DNA from: Linanthus parryae
Taxonomy: Eukaryota > Streptophyta > Magnoliopsida > Ericales > Polemoniaceae
DNA length: 64,000 nt
Assembly (NCBI GenBank): GCA_023055425.1
Contig: JALGPY010000009.1
Span: 51,646,616 to 51,710,615 of the forward strand
Reading direction: 5' to 3'
Positions 10,317 through 23,614 of this stretch are shown here, piece after piece; positions within the stretch are counted from its first letter, which is position 1, and the number at the start of each line of letters is the position of its first letter. The notes beneath the pieces were generated by a model. The model saw only the letters and a list, made by a program, of their open reading frames with translations, did no database searches and had not been told where the DNA came from. A program made the position numbers and the translations under genes.

Positions 10317-13300
10317 ATGGACGTGCTTTTCAAATCTATTGATGTTCGAGATTTGCTCTCCTCACATGATCTGGACAACTCATCCCCATTATCTGCTCCG
10401 GATCTTCGACTCCTAATCGATCGTCTCCAAGTCCACTCCCTCCACATCAAGGGAAAAGTACGAGATTATGTTCTTTCCCATCACCAGGACTTTGCTTCAC
10501 TCTTTTCCGAAAGCTCAGAAGCAGTTTTGAAATCAGAGCAGCTATCCAGCCAGGTTTCTGACCTCCTCCACCTCATCTCTGACCACCCAATTGACATTGA
10601 GATTCGAGATGTGGTTGACGAGATTGGGAAGAAGCGGAAAGAGGTCAGAGAGAAGAAGGATTTGCTTGAGTTGGTAAAGGTAATTGTGGAGTTGAGTGAA
10701 GAATTGAGACGTGCAAAGGAAGATATAGAGAATGGAAGGTTCATTGATGCAGCGGAGGCTTTGGGAGGTCTAAAGGGTGCCTTGCGGATACGTGATGATG
10801 GGAGTGCCGAGGATGGAGAGCCTGTGGTGTATGGTTTATTGAGAAAGGAATGGACACAATGTTTTGATGAGGTAAGGATGGGACAAATTCTGTTAACTTA
10901 CGAGATAATTGAAGACATGCAAATCCAGATGTTTGATGCCTGAATTACACGCTTTTCATGTCTGTTCGTTGGATAGATAGCCGTGGAACTTAAAGCATGA
11001 TGTTTTAATGACTTCTCATTCTTTCTCCATAATCTTGAACTCGGTTCAGCAATCAGTTGACTAGTTATTCGCATCAGGAATCACAGTTACTGATTTTTCA
11101 TTTACTTCCCCTCAGTTTGCACTGGTCCAAGTTGTCCTCCATGTCTATTGTGTGCCTGACATCTTTGGCGTGTTATTCATTTCTTGGTTGCTTTTCTTTT
11201 GAGAGGAATCGGTTTCTGATTGTAGATTCAAGATTTGCTTGTGAGATCCTTGGAGAAAGCTGTGGCCTTTGATCAACAACAGAATGCAGTACGAGTGAGC
11301 TATCTGTTGAGTGTAAATGGGATTAATGATGTTGAGCTTCATGCTGTACTGAAAGCAATGGATGTAAGTTCTCTTATTTTGCTTTCCTGCCTTGTAGCTC
11401 GCATTTAGTAGGAAATGTACCTCAGCTGAATAGATCTGTGGTTTTGCTTTTCTTTTCCGAATATTGACTGCCGATCCGTCTAACTTTATTGTCATGTGGG
11501 GGTATATGTAGGCTGTCGGCATTCTGAATTATGGTCTGGCGAAGGTAGCAGACATGTTAGTTAAATATGTTATCACTCCTGCAGTGAATAGTACATCTCA
11601 TATTTCTTTTGTCGAAGAAATAAATCATGAGGGAGATCATGTTACAGAGGCTCTTCTGAAGATGGTTCCATCTCCAAAGGTAAATATTTGAGATGTCTCT
11701 CAAGCACTTACCATTGATTCCGATGGTTTTCCTTATGTTTTTATGAAGGCAGAAAGAAATTCCCAAAAGCAGTGATGTGTATTCAGAACACCATGTATTG
11801 CAAACTGGACCACCAATTGATGTTCAACATTGTCTTTTCTCCTAGCAGAAACGGTTGTGTTATCCCCAAATGTTTTTATCCTATTATACCCTTCGAGTGA
11901 CAAGATTTTGATTCATAACCTAGTACTTTAAGGAGATACTTAAAAATACACATCTAATTTGTTATTAAAGGAATGTTTACTTGTATTGTGTTTGTCCATT
12001 TTAAGATTATCGTTTTAGCATGCTGTCTCTTGGATTATCAGACCATTGTGGTCTGTATATGTTAGCGTAATAAGGGTGGGATATTTGACATGGGTTATGA
12101 AAATTCTTAAGGCATCTTGTTTGTTTGTGTTGGCAGAATGTAGAGGATGACGGGGGGTTGATTTACTCGAGGATTATTCAGGTGGTCAAGTTTATGCACA
12201 AATCTGTATGTTATGACAACGGCACATGGATGCAACTTTTTGGAAGATTTACATGGCCGAGGATGTCAGAGTTAATTATTAACCACTTCCTTTCTAAGGT
12301 TTGTATTCAAATGATATTCCTGGTGCTTGAGCTGTTAAATTTCGTTTTCTGACCTAGTCATACATATATCGGTTGGGTTTTGATATCTTAATTAGGAAAA
12401 GTATTATATCCTCATTTTTGTTCATTGAGTTGCGGGCAAGGATAGGCGTTCAGCTTCCTTATTCCCTGCCAGATGGGGCCCTAAGGAAAGAGCCGACAGC
12501 ATAGAAGCTATTAATGTTATAGCTTGAGCAATTCTTGGACATGTAATAACTGTTGTACTTGGAGTATGCTTCAAGATTATAGAACTGTCCTCTTTGGGAT
12601 AATTAAATGTATTAGAAAAGAAATGCAGAAAGAAAAATAAAAACAAGGGGTATACCCCAGGACCCCGATCCAACAGAACAAACCAGGGCGTGAAGCCGTG
12701 AACAATGACAGAAATAGAGCACATAGCTCAAAACACAAAAGCAAACAGCAATACCGCAAACAAGATATTCACAAGCTACAATAGAACAACACATTTTGAG
12801 TTTGCATTTGACATCAGCAGCTTAGGAAGTCTTAAAAGACCACAACCAATGCCCACGTCCCACACTGGACTTCTACTTCATTAACCACTCAAACAAGCAA
12901 AGTCCAACCTGAAAACAACCCTGGAAGAAAACAAACAATAGCCACGAGCAAGCATCCAGATGATGTAACTGAGAGCCGAGAGGACCTAGAGGCCTCATAG
13001 TCTTGTTATCTCACTAATAATTACTGCCACTTGTCGTGAAGACCCATGAGCGTAGAACCGTTTCTTCTAGTATAATTAATAACTAATGTCTACTTTATAT
13101 GTTAGGGTGTGCATACCTTCCTTTGATTGTTGTTGTGCTCATCTATGGTTATGGTAGCGCTCTGGAGCCACATAATATTTTTGGCATCTCATAGTTTTTA
13201 CATATGTTTGTTATAACTCATCAGCCACGTAATTTGGATCCATGCTATGCATGTCAAGCTTTATGTCGTTATCTTCATATTCAGTTGGTCAACAAGCGTG

Positions 13301-16300
13301 TTTGGCATCTGACATCGGTTGATCCTACGTTTTCTTCATATTCATTCTTTATCCTATGCATGCCAAACTTTATGTCGTTATCTTCATATTCATTCTTTCA
13401 ACAGTTGGGCCCAACCATCCAAGTTGACATAATAATAGGATTCTTGAGAGTTCCTCTCTTTTGTGGATGCTGGAAAGGGTGACTGGAACAGTTTCCTGAA
13501 TTATATGACGGCGGACGCAATTTTTACAAATAGCTTCCCGGATCGGTTTAGAGCTCCATGGAAAGAAGCATGGGGTCGCAAATAGAAATGAATTTGAAGT
13601 AATGGGGTGGTGTAAGGTCCTGCTTTGTAGAGGGTACTTTGAAGTTTATAGCTATACATGGGCAATCTTTATGCAACCTAGTTGGTACTCCACAGTAACA
13701 TCGGGTATACTGGAGTATTTTGTATTTTATACAGTTGGAGATTTCCATTAAAAATGTTTTTGATTTTCCTTGAATGTTGTATGCCAGCAGTGCAAAGGAA
13801 TCGACGTATAATGTATTTTGCTCTCTTTAGTTTGGGTTTGGAAGGCTGGGACATATATCCCTCCGGTTCACGGAATGGGATCGGGATTGCAGAACGCAAC
13901 CCCCAAATAATCGGCAAGATGGGGGTAGGCTATGTCATATGTCATATGACTTGATAAGAAAGCTAACTCATGTATGTATAAATTTATAAACAGCATATGA
14001 TCCTGCAAGATGACAAGGTAGTACAAAGTGTAGGTCGCTTTGGATCGCCGAAAATAAAGTGCCTCCATCTTCAAGTATGCGGAATGCAATTTGCTATTCT
14101 CTAGGAATTGAGGGAATTGTGATAAGAAAGGTTTTAGGCTTAAAAGTTATAATTATATATGTAAATATGGTGTTTGACAGCAAGCCAATAAGTTGGTTCT
14201 GTTGTGTATTCTTGGACATTTGGAGGGTTGATACAGGTTTTAGAAGGGTAAGGTGCAATCTTTTATAGGATAGCATTTTTAAAAGGGTTGAGGCTCTAAT
14301 CTCCGAGGTAACATCCAAATTCCTTCCCCATGCTTTCCAAAATGGAAGTCTTTTTGTTTCCCCCCCTATATTATATCTTTGCAACCACTGAGGAAATTGC
14401 GAAAAGAGAAGTAGTGTGCTGAGATGCTGATTAGAGTGCTTTTAATGAGTAACCTAGCACCTTCCTATATGTATTGGTTCTTTGGACCCCGGAACTTGTC
14501 TTGGAATTTCTTGATATCTCCATCCTACACTGTTGTTGAATTGAATTATGACCCCAAAGGAAGACAGATGTATTAAATATGAAATTCCTATACTTAACAA
14601 TCAAGAACTGATGTAAAGCAAGGAGAATCCTCAAACTTCTCTCTAAGAACAATTAAAAAAAATTAAGTTTAAATTTTGAATCCTGTGACCACCTAAAATA
14701 TGTGATTTTACATCGTTGGTTGCAGTGGTTTAGGTTGAGTATATATCCTTTTGCAGCTAGGCGGAGAGAGAAAGAGGCAGGGGTGCTGGCAGGATAGATG
14801 GTGCCTTGAAATATACAAGGATTTTTCAACTTAAAGATAAGTCGAGGCTATATTGGGTTACAAACTTGTATTTTAGTCTTACACACATAGGTATTTTGTT
14901 TCATTTGCTATATAATCCTGTTATGAGATGTTCGGTTTTGCTAATACAATCATATAGATGCAAGTATTTGTCAAATAGTAATATTCTTACGGGATGTATT
15001 TTGCTAATTTTTTCTGGATCCTTTACCGGTATCTAGTTGGATTGCTAGTAGAATTTTCAGACCATGTGAACGGTAATCAGCTGGTGTAGCAATGACTTCT
15101 AATCAAATATAGATTTAAGTTGGACAACTATATTGAACAGTTGTGACAGTAAATGACCTCACTAGTGACCATAATATATAGAAGTGGCAATGATACATGA
15201 CAAACTAGGGTTTCATATGATCTTTGCCGTACAACTTATTTCTTTATTGAGGGTTGATACTTTCATATTATGTGTACTCCATTCTGTGGATTCACTTCCA
15301 TGAATGGTTGTCTAGGAATACTTTTTGTCACTTTTCCTTTGCAATGACTGTAGCAGTCATTACTGCTTCTATTTCTTTTACCTATGTTCATATCCTGTCC
15401 TCTATCTGATGAGTTATTCTCTTGCTTCGGATTTAGTATGACCAGTTGTTTAGATGCACTTCTACATGGGTGAGTTAAGAACCATTACCTCAATCTGGAG
15501 GTTTTCCTGACGTTTTCTGTCAATCATTAGTTCAAAAGCTTGCTATCCTGTTATTTCAGCAGACACATTCGCCCTTCTATTTCCTTTAAGCTAGCCAAGT
15601 CGAACAATTCCAACGAATCTTGACTAGTTAAATCATCACGAAGATATTGGTAAATGTGGAGGCAACTGTTCTATGGTATCAAGTTAGAATCCTAGTTTTC
15701 CAAAATGTGGCTCGCTATCTCAAGCAATCATCAGACTTGGCTCTCAATATTTTTCTTCGTAGAAACTCCAGATCTCTTTTGACATGTTGCTTCCTTTGTG
15801 CTTGGGAAGATTGTATTGTTCAGTCCTGTGGAATGTAGAACAAAGTCTTTGGGATCCTTCCTTTTGTTCGGCTCGTCATTTTTTTCATGCAAAATCAAAA
15901 TACTGATGACTATTAGAGAACACTTTGACCTTTAATAGAATTGGATCCATCTTGAATTGGAGGCAGATTAGTCAAGTGATCTCTTCGGCAACACTGACCA
16001 TTCAGATTCAAAACCAATGACATGTTTCTAATAATAGCACAGGAAGTTCACGACTCAGAAGTTCTTGTTAGTTTGATCGAAGGTTGTACAAGACAAAAAC
16101 CGACCTGCCCCTTGTCTGGGCTTTAAAATTTTTATATGCCATTTTTTTTATAGAAAAACAAGAACACCCCTTTAAATACGGTGGACTCATTACATGGTAT
16201 CATGACCACGTTTTTTGAGCTACATACCGTGTGATAGTCTCACTGTATCCCTTTTCTTTATCTTCTTCAACAGGCAGCACTATAGCACTGCCACCGCCCA

Positions 16301-19300
16301 CCAGTGAGATCTACCATCTTCTTCAACAGACCCACCAATAAGCCTCCTCTCGACTCTTCTCTCTCCCGACGTTTTCTCTCTTGATCAACCCAATAACTCT
16401 CTGTCCCTCCCTCCCTCCCTCCCTCCCTCGATTTTTTAGAAAGAACTCCCTCACGATCTCTCTCATTGCTGTGTCTTCCCTCGATTCACTTCCTCTGGTT
16501 CTCTCCCTCAATTGTCACTTTTAACTGTCGTAGCATAGAATCAATTCATTTCTATTCCAATCTACATTTCACCTGTACCATCTAACACCTCCTGCTCCAA
16601 ATCATCCATTTGTCTGCAGTTGTGGAGAACTCCCTCACTTTGGTCTCCAATTGGCCACCGCCACGATGATCTCATTAGCAAATGACATAGTAGTGGAATA
16701 TCAAATCATGTACATTTGCATACCCAAGAAAAGGCTAACTTGTCGACCCAACTCTCTCTCTGATCTTCCATTTTCTACAAATCGTGAGAGGGAGAAGATG
16801 GAGCAAGACGATGATCCCCTATCACAATCGTACTTTTGAATTTTGCAACTTTGGATAAGGTACTGGATTTGGCTGGAAAAAGAGCAAAGAGAAAAAACCG
16901 TGATATCAATGGATGGTATTATGATTAGAAAATGGGGAAGTGATACTGTGTGATGGTTTCACGACTTTTGAAAGGGCATTTCAGCTTTTTTAGTATAGTG
17001 GGTGGCGTAGTCGTTTTTTAAAGCCCCAAAATGGACAGTTTGGTCTTTATCGTGGTGTTCGTAATTATGTATATAAATCAAAGAGATGGCTTCTCGATTA
17101 TATCTATCATGTTTGTTTCCTTCTGCTTGATTTGCGACTGCTCTGAGCTGTGTTCAGGCATGACTCATGAGCTAAAGTTGTTACTGTTGTTGTTCGATAC
17201 AAGGATAATTGTAGTAATTATTTTTTGATCGGCATTTAATAGAATCTCACATCCAAGTTGGAGTCATATCTTCTAACTTGGACGGATCTATTGACTGCAT
17301 ACGCCGTACAGAAGCATCCTTTGTATGCTTTTTTTCCCATTTCTTTCTCTTTTCTTTGTTTTCCATATCTGTCCGGAGAATCACTGCTCCTGTTGGAATA
17401 CATATGATTATAACAAGTTGTCATGGTACCTGAAGAGTTGCTTCTTCTCTTCTTATGTGAGGATTGGTAGTAGGTAGTGATCCCTTTGCCTGTGGTTGAC
17501 TGCATTTCTAGTTACTGCTTCTGAGTAGGGCTTTGCTGCTTGTGCATTATTGTGATTAGTTATTTTAAATTTATTAGCTTGATTAATCTTAAGCTTCTCA
17601 ATTCAGGTTGTCCCTGATGACGCTTCTAAGATTCCGGAGTTTCAGAAGATCATCAAAGTGACTTCCGAGTTTGAGACAACATTGAAGGGATTGATGTTCA
17701 TTTCATCTGACAATGGAGACGACAGGTTAAGTAACTTTACCGACAATGTCGAGGTTCACTTTGCAACAAGGAAAAGGATGGAGATCCTTGCAAAAGCTAG
17801 AAACTTGATGTTACAAGCAGATTTTGTCCTTCCTCGAGTAAGTTTCTTATTGATACCTATATTAATTTACTAACTTAAATGAGAAAGCTTCTCATTGAGA
17901 ACTTTAAGCAGGAGCTTTCAGAGAAAGTAACGGAAGTGCATAACTCAGCAGCTGTTGAAATATTTCCGGATCATGTTGTGAAGTTACTTTTTTCATCTGA
18001 GAATTGTGTGGTTTCTAAAGCAGCTTCTCAACTGATGAAGCTAGTTCACCAAGCTCTTCAGGTGGGTGCAAGAGGATCATAAGCGATCATTTCATAATTC
18101 TGAGATGTATGAGCCAGTTATTCAGTGTGATTTCTCCTGCTTAAATATTAAAAAATTGTGGGAATCGTTTACTTTGGTTTCAAGACTTTTGTGTGTTTGT
18201 TCCGCTCGGGGAAGTTGTGAAATATGTCTGTGAAGTAGGTATATAAGCATTGGACGGGTTTTCAGTGTCATCAAATTCTGTTATATAACCAATCGGCATT
18301 TATTTTACTCTTCTGACTTTTTCTTGCAATAAATTATTTGCAGGATGTTTGTTTATCATCCTCGAGAGTAGCTTGGGAATTTTATCATGCAGCTAGAGAC
18401 TCTCTACTTCTTTATGAAGCAATCATTCCTATCAAGGTTAGTGAATGAGTGCAGTAGTAACATGTGACATCATACCATTGTAGTAAAAACTATATTTTTG
18501 CTCATCAGTTTTCTGCGTGGTTGTAATCTAAAAATCTGTTATTTCTTATAAGCATTTCATTCAGTAAGCACAAGTTAATATACTTTATTACCGTGTACCC
18601 TTGTTTCCTCTAGAAATAGAGATCAATATTGAAAAATATGCGTTGGAGATTTTTATTTAGATATGTTTGACTAGGTAATCATCTCTGTTTTTCTTTGGAT
18701 TGTTGGAGATTTTATTTAGATATGTTTGACTAGGTAATCATCTCTGTTTTCCTTTGGGTTTATGAAGCAAGAGAGACAGCTCGATGGCATCAACCAGGTT
18801 GCTGTTCTTATTCACAATGACTGTCTCTATCTATATCAAGAGATTCTCGGCCTTGCATTTGAGGTAAGTTGTGATAGATCATCAATGTATTGAAATATAC
18901 CAATTTCAGATTCATCTTGTTTTATTATTATATTATCACGGACCTGCATTTGGATTACAAGCTTAGTAACATTTATCCTTCGTTGTGAATGGTTACTACT
19001 TGCAATGGGCAAATGAAAGCAAGTATACTTCGAAACATGATATTGTTGAATGCAATAATTTAGAGCTTAAAAGAATTGTGCTGTGAAAAAAAGACACAAC
19101 TCATACTCCACATATTACAGAGACCACTAAATGTTGGTCCTAGAAAAACAAAATCCCCATATTTAATCATTAACCCGCAGCCACTATCCTTCGGGTGCGC
19201 AGTGGTTAAACCCTCGCCCTAGTGCAATAGACTGCAACCACACCAGAGAGGTAAGCCAGTCTGAGACAACTGAGAAGACCAATAGGCAGCCCTTGTGTTC

Positions 19301-21300
19301 CCCCAAGTTTCAAACTCAATACCTCTAGGAAAACACACAAACTTGCTTGCATGACCCAACCAACTCAAGTACACGTCGCAGGGTCATGTATCCAACTTTT
19401 GATGCTCATAAAAAAGTTATCCTTGAATTAAGGGATCAAATTTGACACTTGTCCTCACTTTACATGCAACCCACATCCAAATAGCAAGAGCAAGTGTTTG
19501 TGCCAAGCTTGTTCACTTTTCTATGTGCTGCTGATCGGTAGCTTGCCTTATGATAGATATGTTTTACATTAAGCTTATATTGTCAACTGTTCTTTTCAGT
19601 ATCGCCAAGACTTCCCAAGTCCCGTCAAGGAGTGTTCTGTCTTTGCCGACTTGGCACCAAGATTCCAGCTTATGTCAGAAGAAATATTACAAAGACAAGT
19701 CCAGCTAATCATTTATAACTTGAAAGAGGTGATCCCACGTATCTTATGGAACTGTATACACAATATGATTATTAGTATAACTAACTTGATATCTTCTTAC
19801 TCATCTTTGCGTCTACTAAAGCTAGTTCAGTGATGTTTTTTCTAAAAAAACCTGTAATTGCAGGCCATTGATGGTGCTAACGGATACCAGAACACGCACC
19901 AAATGCAACAATACGAATCCGCAAAATTTAGTATAGATCGGGTAGAGATCTCATGCGAATTAAATGGTTTCTAATTCATATATCTATTTATCCTCTTCAA
20001 ATAGCAGTTGATGTTGTTCTTCATCAGGTGGTTTTCATCCTTGAGAAAGTACGTATCATTTGGGAGCCTCTCTTGCTTCCTTTGACTTACAAGAGAAATA
20101 TGTGCGCCGTATTGAAGTCTGTTTTTACTAGAGTGGGAAACGACATTCTGCTGTTAGACGATATGGCTGCGGACGAGACACTGCAGGTACTGAATCCTTC
20201 ATTTACATTCCAGATAGATTTTTGTATGGTTGGTGAATACTTTCTGTAAGACTACTAGGTTTTGACTTGACTTGGTCTGTTCTTTATGCGTGTAGCTCCA
20301 GAGACTGATTCATTATATGCTGGAGAGTTTATCTTCTTTACTGGGCTCTTTGGAGAATACCACCCAGAAGAAAGAGAATCTTCCATGCTCTCTTGATGAT
20401 CAAATACCTTCCTTGCGGAAAATACGGAAACTAGCAGGCATGATTCTTTCACATGAAATGAAACTCAGTTGATCCCCCACAGTTGTGATTGATGAGAATA
20501 CTACTGTTAATATGGTGCTTCTTTGGACGAGAGAAGTTCTAGTAGAGATGAAATATATGTCAGAATGTTAACTTCAACGATCTCACTCAAATCCGGGACC
20601 CTGCTTTTGAAATTAGGGCTCCGGAATTTTTGAAACTGGAAACCTAATTTCTAAAACAAGGTTCCGGATTTGTATACGTGGCAGCTCTTCATTGGTGGTC
20701 GGACTACTTTTATCACCCGGAACCCTATATTTATAGACAGGGTTCCGGGTTAATCACCTTTTTGATGTATAAAAATAAACCGGAAATCCTGCAATGGGAA
20801 ACCAAGATTCCGGACTTACCATAATCTGAAGCAATAATTTCATCCAGCCAAAAAACGGAGACTAAAGGAGCTAATCATCTCATAAAAGCTCATTTCGTGT
20901 TGTCTTTTTTGTTTGTCTTTTCTTATTTCTTCTTCCATTTGTGATTTTACCAGATTTGTTGGACATGCCTCTGAAATCCATCACAGCAGAATGGGAAAGC
21001 GGAGAGCTGGCCAGATGTGGGTTCACATCAAGTGAGGTAAGATCATGAATTTATGATTAGGTCCAAATGTTCCCGAAAAACAGGTCTTCTTCTATCCAGC
21101 ACTTATCATGAATTTACAAATAGGCTCAAATGTTCCCAAATATCACTTGGCTAGTGCATTAGTTATATAGATATCTCTCCACTTTGAACTGATGTCATTG
21201 TGTATCTCATCTTTTGCAGATGGAAGATTTTGTGAGAGCCATCTTCACGGATTCTCCTCTGAGGAAAGAGTGTTTGTGGAGAATAAAGAGTGTCTATTGA
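10317..21300 (+). CDS. ZW10: Kinetochore / vesicle-tethering protein ZW10 homologue
   Basis: Fourteen exons join to 755 codons (754 aa): 10317-10871, 11226-11363, 11512-11679, 12137-12298, 17607-17837, 17912-18061, 18344-18436, 18768-18863, 19600-19728, 19864-19941, 20028-20186, 20296-20437, 20954-21036 and 21220-21300 (TGA). Nearly all junctions are phase 0, and length and order match plant ZW10 (about 740 aa in Arabidopsis). Recognisable blocks include MDVLFKSIDVRDLLSSHDLD at the N-terminus, PLSAPDLRLLIDRL, the coiled-coil-like region up to about residue 180, LLLDDMAADET and the C-terminal IFTDSPLRKECLWRI. ZW10 works with ROD and Zwilch at kinetochores and with RINT1/NAG-type partners in Golgi-to-ER tethering; that is family knowledge. 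The ATG at 10317 is chosen because upstream in-frame codons have no ATG and do not align. Intron 4 is 5.3 kb. Intron 12 seems to use a GC donor. Confidence 0.95.
12299..17606 (+). other. Large ZW10 intron 4 (5.3 kb), no gene recognised inside
   Basis: It starts GTTTGT and ends TTCAG. Short open frames inside resemble no known protein. Details seen: a tract at 12600-13020 whose - strand 'ggggtataccccttg' part resembles LINE 3' ends (weak); a direct repeat of 'ctatgcatg.caa.ctttatgtcgttatcttcatattc' at about 13245 and 13355; and ends resembling GGGCTTTAAAA in inverse orientation near 16120 and 17020, which could bound a degraded insertion. Expansion by old transposon insertion is the simplest explanation. 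Confidence 0.7.
18642..18759 (+). repeat. 60-bp tandem duplication in ZW10 intron 7
   Basis: The unit beginning 'gttggagattt' occurs at 18642 and again at 18702, almost identical, and ends a few bases before the exon 8 acceptor at 18767/18768. Each unit holds 'ctaggtaatc', a possible decoy splice sequence. Confidence 0.85.
20580..20820 (+). repeat. Cluster of CCGGAA/TTCCGG hairpins in ZW10 intron 12
   Basis: Three consecutive inverted repeats share a CCGGAA/TTCCGG core. The best is at 20716-20749, with perfect 11-bp arms CCCGGAACCCT and AGGGTTCCGGG. The others pair 'gaaattagg' with 'cctaatttc' and 'cggaaatc' with 'gattccg'. The origin is unknown; it may be debris of an unrecognised element. 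Confidence 0.5.
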
Positions 21301-22635
21301 TAGTAACGGCAAACATGTGCTTATTACTCAAACTTTAACTCAATCACAGAAGACACAGAATGAAGCTGCCTGGCAAATGAAACTCCTAGTGACTACTAAC
21401 ACAGGAATGGTTCACTTTCTAGTCTTTTGTTTTAGAAATATGTACGTTTGAATCTTGGCCGACTTGCCATATAGGATTTTGTATTCTCGTGAATGTTGTG
21501 TATTTGTAGATTGTGTAGGGGAACGTTGTCCCAGATGAGAGTGGATGGCAGGAGAGTTTTTGTAAGCGTTGTAAATACGGTTAGGAAGAACGCAATTTGT
21601 ACAACATCTTTTCCTGTCCAGCCTGTGGAAGCTGTTTCATTTGAAGGAAAGAAACTGAAAGAAACTGCTCAATCTGTGTTTGGTTTGGTATGGTTTGGTG
21701 CAGTTAAATTGGTAGTGTTAGTAATGGATATTGATCTGAAGATGTCCATTAGATCATAGCGAAAAATGTTGTTGGTTTGTCTAGTCGAAGATAGTCATGA
21801 ATTACATGCTAAATGGACTTGTGCAAACTTTTGCCCAGTCGAAGATAATCATGAATTACATGCTAAATGGACTTATGCAAACTTTACATATGAATTATAT
21901 GGATTAGTTGGTTTGTCTAGTCGAAGATAGTCGTAATCCATTTTGAGTTACCAAGTACAATATACTAACTTGACTGGATCGAATTTTGCATATCATAAAA
22001 CATGAGACTCATCTGATCCATTTATAAATGGATGACATAATCTACTCGACTAGGGTAGGGTTGTATCATGCCGGATAGCATGACGGACCAAAAACATCAC
22101 AGTTCAGAATTTCAAACCCAGTCAAGATCTGAGCACGCTAACTAGTCTGGGAGTTATTTCTCAGCTGGTTGCGATATGAGATATGTGCATACTAATAGAA
22201 CCAAATTTAAATTTTAGTCCACCACATCAAAAAATTGCAGTGACCCTTATTTAGGGATTATTCTGCTAAGTTACTGTTGGAGGAGAAAAATCACATGTAA
22301 ATTAACCTTCAACTAATCCAACTTGCGCCAAACTTCACTAATTCCTCCAGAATTGCCCCTCCCAAAGTTCACGCGACTAAACAACTTGATAACATCACAG
22401 AGCAGTAACAGGCAGCTAATGACCCAGTAACAAAATCAGATACTAATCTATAGAGGTAGAACAACAGTTGACCAAAGCAAAACATTTTTAAGATATCTAA
22501 TTTCAGTACTGCGCAATCTCCTTTTCTACGACTCTGGACACGTCTGGTATTACGTAATATATGAGGACCCTTTCAAAACTTGATTCTCAGTCGTAAATTC
22601 AATTTCTATGAGTTGTTGTCCTTGTCCAGTGATTG
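21301..22635. other. Convergent intergenic region ZW10-PDI with a short tandem repeat
   Basis: This holds the 3' UTRs of two converging genes. A unit with 'agtcgaagata.tcatgaattacatgctaaatggactt.tgcaaactt' occurs at about 21783 and 21837, and the 'gtttgtctagtcgaagatagtc' part returns at about 21911. The short + frame at 21493-21759 has no recognisable content and lies in the presumed ZW10 3' UTR. No other gene is seen. Confidence 0.6.
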
Positions 22636-23574
22636 TTACTCTGCCATGAGTTCTTCAAGGGAAAACTCGTCTTCTTCTATAATTTCTCCGTCTTTGCCAT
22701 CCCAAGGTTCACTATTGACAATTGTAGGAGTGGCCGCTAAGGGTAGATTACCCTTTCCTCCGTGGCCAGCGTCTTTTACAAACTCCCTGAGAAGTTATCA
22801 TCATTCATGGTCTTATTAAGCTTCAGCATGAAAACATGTCAATGAAGATTTGAGAAATCGCGGTGAGACTTACTTGATTTGATCCAGTTCAAATGCACTC
22901 CGAAGTGGGGCATAAACTCCTTTCTTTACGTTGAGCGCTACCAAAGCTGGGTATCCATAACCACCAACACCAACGTGCTTCTCCAGATCAGGCTGCTTAC
23001 CAGCAGCTGCCCATACATAACTGCAACCAAAACCAATATGTAATCAGTTATTTCATGTCTAGACAACCCCTTATTAAACAAAAGGAAATATCGCTGTCGC
23101 GCAAGAGCTTACATTAAGCAAAGCTGGCCAGGCTAAAACCTTCTTCTAGCTGGCCCAATAAATAAAAATTTCATTTTGAAACAGAGAAAGCTAACGAGCC
23201 AGGTGAATCTTGAAGATTTCAGCTCGATGAGCATGATGTATAATGATTACTTACTAGGGTATTAACCTGTTCCTTGAAGGCACTACTCAAATTTTCAATA
23301 TAAGCACTCAGAGATAGGCGATTGAAGAAATTGCGATAAGTTATAATAATAGAATGTGTGTGTGCGTGTACGTGCGTGTGTGTGTGTGTGTGCTAAATCA
23401 CGTAAAACTTCAGGGAGGGGCTTTGCTCCCTCTCCCAATCCTCGCTCCGGCGCTCTGAGTTCGTATGCTCTTATAATCCTCACTCCCAAAATTTTAGAGC
23501 ATTTTTTTACCACGCTCTGTGCTTTCTCAGCAATTGGCCTCAGTACTAAGTTACCAACTTTATTTGAAACTAAG

Positions 23575-23614
<40 letters not shown>

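Noticed and set aside
19180..19400. SINE in ZW10 intron 8
   Set aside because: 'gtgcgcagtggttaa' resembles an A box and 'gtttcaaactc' a B box, but they are about 100 bp apart and no target duplication or tail was found.
21493..21759. 88-codon frame behind ZW10
   Set aside because: No recognisable motif; it lies in the presumed ZW10 3' UTR next to tandem repeats.
22580..22819. Plus-strand 79-codon frame with a Ser-rich start
   Set aside because: It is antisense to the last exon of the PDI gene.
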